Positions 61,972 through 64,000 of a DNA stretch of 64,000 nt are shown piece after piece. Under the pieces are notes generated by a model. The model was not told the origin of the DNA. It ran no database searches and was given only the letters and a program-made list of their open reading frames with translations. The stretch is from NCBI GenBank assembly GCA_022360015.1, contig JAKSDQ010000251.1, positions 124,001 through 188,000 of the forward strand, read 5' to 3'. The first letter of the stretch is position 1. Every line of letters starts with the position of its first letter. The position numbers and the translations under genes are program-made. Origin of the DNA: Cytophagales bacterium. GTDB lineage: Bacteria > Bacteroidota > Bacteroidia > Cytophagales > Cyclobacteriaceae.

Positions 61972-63225
61972 ATGAAATATTTCAGGTTCTTCAGGCTGCT
62001 GATCCTGGTATCTATGCCATTGATCATTTTCGGCCACAGGCGTTGCGGGGCGCAGAGCATCGCCGGATCTGCCTACACGGTATTTGGGATAGGCGATTTA
62101 TTACCGCGGCAATCGGCCGTAAACAAAGGTCTGGGAGGGAGTGGCATAGGGTTGAGAAACGATTTTTTTATCAATTTACAAAATCCGGCTTCTTACACAG
62201 CGATCAGCAGTCCGGTCACCCAATTGTTTGAAATGGGGGCCCTGGTGGAATTTGATCGGTTCAGAACCACAAGTTCGGAAGAATCAAGCGCAAGCGGTGG
62301 TATCGGCAATATCAACCTTTGGTTCAGACTTTCACCCAAATGGGCCACAACCGTTGGCTTTGCGCCTTACAGTAAGGTGGATTATGATATTACCACGCAA
62401 CGGAACCTGGGGGCACTGACAAATCAGGGCATCATCAACTACCAGGGCAGTGGCGGATTCAACCAGGTATACCTCGGTAATGCATTTCAGGTCACGAAAA
62501 ACTGGTCTGTAGGTGTTAACAGCGCTTTGATTTTTGGGTCTATCCTCAAGACCGAGCTCATCGAGTCACTGGAGCTGGCCAACAACTTTTGGGTGGAAAA
62601 TCAACTGTACATGAATAAGTTCTACTTTGATTTCGGTACCCAATACAGCATATTTCTGGCAAAGTCCAACCTCACCTTAGGCGCTACATTTGCTTATGAA
62701 AGCGAGTTTAGTGTTACCAACGAAACAACCTTGTTCGAATCCAGGCTAAATACCATTAGTGGTGAAACAACCACCGAAGATAATTATTTACTTCCCTTAT
62801 CCGCAGGGTTTGGCATGTCCTTTAACACTTCCCGATCTACCATTTCCGCCGACGTAAAATATCAAAACTGGTCTTCTGCTTCTTTTAGCGATGACCACGG
62901 CTTCCGCGATACCTTTCACTATGCCCTGGGTTATGAGTATAAAACAAACTTCAATAGCGACCACAACTTTGATCTGGTCAACCTCAGATCAGGTGTATTT
63001 TATAAGGACAATTACCTGGATCTCAGCAACGGCACCTTTAGCGAATGGGGATTCAATATCGGTGTTGGCATTCCGGTACAAGGTAATAAGACGAGTATAA
63101 ACCTTAACTACACTTATCACCAACGGGGAACTACTGAAAACGGCCTTATAGAAGAAACTGTTAGCCAGATTAACTTTGACGTTGTTATCAGGGACGTATG
63201 GTTCATCAGAAGAAAGTTTGATTGA
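61972..63225 (+). CDS. Outer-membrane beta-barrel protein (FadL/PorV-like)
   Basis: The 417-residue protein has a signal peptide (cleavage near CGAQ, about residue 28). The mature part starts SIAGSAYTVFGIGDLLPRQS and continues with GGSGIGLRNDFFINLQNPAS, typical of FadL/OmpP1-like barrels in Bacteroidota. Many alternating-hydrophobic strands follow, and the tail ends VVIRDVWFIRRKFD. It probably forms a channel for hydrophobic or small compounds or a scaffold for secretion. It is divergent from the DUF4270 operon with a 225-base gap. Confidence 0.82.
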   Translation: MKYFRFFRLLILVSMPLIIFGHRRCGAQSIAGSAYTVFGIGDLLPRQSAVNKGLGGSGIGLRNDFFINLQNPASYTAISSPVTQLFEMGALVEFDRFRTTSSEESSASGGIGNINLWFRLSPKWATTVGFAPYSKVDYDITTQRNLGALTNQGIINYQGSGGFNQVYLGNAFQVTKNWSVGVNSALIFGSILKTELIESLELANNFWVENQLYMNKFYFDFGTQYSIFLAKSNLTLGATFAYESEFSVTNETTLFESRLNTISGETTTEDNYLLPLSAGFGMSFNTSRSTISADVKYQNWSSASFSDDHGFRDTFHYALGYEYKTNFNSDHNFDLVNLRSGVFYKDNYLDLSNGTFSEWGFNIGVGIPVQGNKTSINLNYTYHQRGTTENGLIEETVSQINFDVVIRDVWFIRRKFD

Positions 63226-63246
63226 TAAACGTTCAGCAATGTGGTG

Positions 63247-63289
63247 AAATTGAAAATTGACAATTGACAATGTATAATGGACAATTATT
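63247..63289. repeat. AT-rich family C repeat
   Basis: GAAAATTGACAATTGACAAT is followed by GTATAATGGACAATTATT, starting 22 bases after the barrel gene's stop. Confidence 0.5.
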
Positions 63290-63370
63290 TTAGGGTAGTA
63301 CCCTTGGGGCTGCGATTATGGAATCATTGCATTCTCTGATGATTAAGGCTATCGGATAGGGTGAGCGGCT

Positions 63371-63405
63371 CGCTTGTGCTCCTACAGCGTCTGAAGGCAC
63401 AAGCG
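63371..63405. repeat. GC-rich palindromic repeat, family A, copy 3
   Basis: CGCTTGTGC (63371-63379) pairs with GCACAAGCG (63397-63405) with a 17-base loop, the same spacing as copy 1. It is followed by GGGTGTTGCACTACG, which leads into the family B repeat. Confidence 0.65.
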
Positions 63406-63440
63406 GGACGAGGGTGTTGCACTACGTTTTTGACAAAATC

Positions 63441-63504
63441 CTTTGTGTGTCTTGGTGCCTCCGTGGTGAAAAATGGTGAACCACCAAGACACCAAGAGAC
63501 ACAG
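63441..63504 (+). repeat. Palindromic dispersed repeat, family B, copy 6
   Basis: GTGTCTTGGTG and CACCAAGACAC pair around GTGGTGAAAAATGGTGAACC. It lies after the barrel gene in the same direction. The 547-base gap 63226-63772 holds repeats C, A and B in this order and no gene. The segment 63540-63770 shows nothing recognisable. Confidence 0.75.
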
Positions 63505-63772
63505 CCGTTTTTGCCGGGGAGATGAGAATACAGGCAACCTACAACTTAATCGGGGTTACTTGTATTACAAGGTACCGGATATGACAATATAGATCAATTT
63601 TTTGCATTATTCTTCCAAAAAAGTCTGGTGTCTTAAATATGCCGGATTTTCACAAAAGTTACTTACAACGAATACTAAATTTAAAGCGTCTTTACAATAA
63701 ATTATGGATTTACAGGGGGCTGATGAACAATTTTGCCTGTAAAAGCCGTTAATTAAAAATAATAGTTGAATT

Positions 63773-64000
63773 ATGGTGTACAATTACTTAATCTATCTTC
63801 CGGTTGCACTTTCCTTATTCCTTGCCAGTATTGGACAAAAGGCTCCTGCGGAGGATAAGATTCACTGGAATAACAGCCGTAAGTTGTCATGGCAGGATTT
63901 TAAAGGCAACCCACGGGAGAGCAGTCAATTCAGTGCCGAATCAAGCCTTCAAATCTCCTATGGACTGAAGATCAGCCAAGAAGGGGGAGTTACAAATTAC
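63773..64000 (+). CDS. DUF922-like secreted protein, 3'-truncated by the window
   Basis: The frame runs open from ATG at 63773 to the window edge (76 codons). It has a signal peptide (YLIYLPVALSLFLASIGQ). The mature part starts IHWNNSRKLSWQDFKGNPRE, with SAESSLQISYGLK, which fits the DUF922/protease-like family seen in Bacteroidota (I.W...RKL.W.DFKG.P). DUF922 proteins resemble zinc peptidases, but the catalytic part is beyond the edge. It is preceded by 230 bases without features. Confidence 0.65.
   Translation, partial: MVYNYLIYLPVALSLFLASIGQKAPAEDKIHWNNSRKLSWQDFKGNPRESSQFSAESSLQISYGLKISQEGGVTNY

Noticed and set aside
1-64000. tRNA, rRNA or known riboswitch
   Set aside because: No cloverleaf with a GTTCRA-type arm, no rRNA core sequence and no known riboswitch core was found by eye; a covariance search would be needed to be certain.

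Overview
The window looks like chromosomal DNA from a free-living member of the Bacteroidota, probably order Cytophagales. The signs are a SusC/SusD pair, DUF4270 and carboxypeptidase-regulatory-domain proteins, many lipoproteins with a Cys lipobox, GH92 mannosidases with a FucP-type sugar porter, AraC regulators with membrane segments, A-rich leaders without strong Shine-Dalgarno sites, and one clear Bacteroidota-type -7 box (TAnnTTTG). I see no rRNA, tRNA, CRISPR array, phage or intact insertion sequence. The window is cut at both ends: an AraC-type gene at base 1 and a secreted-protein gene at base 64000.

Layout. 1-4.3 kb: AraC-type regulator, secreted M1 metallopeptidase, DUF4174 protein. 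4.4-6.9 kb: light-energy module on the minus strand (proton-pumping rhodopsin, Blh carotene dioxygenase making retinal, GbsR/MarR regulator). 7-10.3 kb: PEP-mutase-like enzyme, Ada repair protein, SDR oxidoreductase. 10.4-16 kb: SusC, SusD and a third lipoprotein. 16.3-22.7 kb: SRPBCC/GyrI protein, TrxR-like flavoprotein, orphan membrane protein, LuxR remnant, TetR-GNAT pair, small lipoprotein. 23.2-26.2 kb: DUF4202 with siroheme dehydrogenase, TPR protein, HMG-CoA lyase-like enzyme. 26.3-36.6 kb: a molybdate transport locus split in two (modA plus a Mop/TOBE protein, then modBC about 7.5 kb away), with cutC, two GH92 enzymes, a sugar porter and a decayed sulfatase between the halves. 36.8-40.7 kb: DUF1572/DinB protein and an AraC-AhpD-cupredoxin-peroxiredoxin oxidative-stress group. 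40.7-45.2 kb: TPR protein, PhyH-family oxygenase, small membrane protein, RecQ. 45.3-48.8 kb: two decayed genes, then a TetR-controlled ABC exporter operon with a well-formed operator. 49.3-57.5 kb: beta-propeller lipoprotein, EEP-family phosphodiesterase, serine hydrolase, retropepsin-like lipoprotein, nitrilase, Rieske oxygenase. 57.5-63.2 kb: LytS/LytTR two-component system, Kelch lipoprotein, DUF4270 lipoprotein and an outer-membrane barrel.

The gaps between genes carry several repeat families. These are a 154-bp element in two copies with terminal inverted repeats and a hairpin that keeps pairing despite base changes; a 307-bp element with 19-bp inverted ends; a palindromic repeat in six copies, always in the same direction downstream of plus-strand genes; a second GC-rich palindrome; and AT-rich repeats built from short units. 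The most unusual signals are the 154-bp element, a shared palindromic operator before two genes at 36.6 and 37.9 kb, a GH92 enzyme whose expected acid residue is Gln, and the split mod locus.
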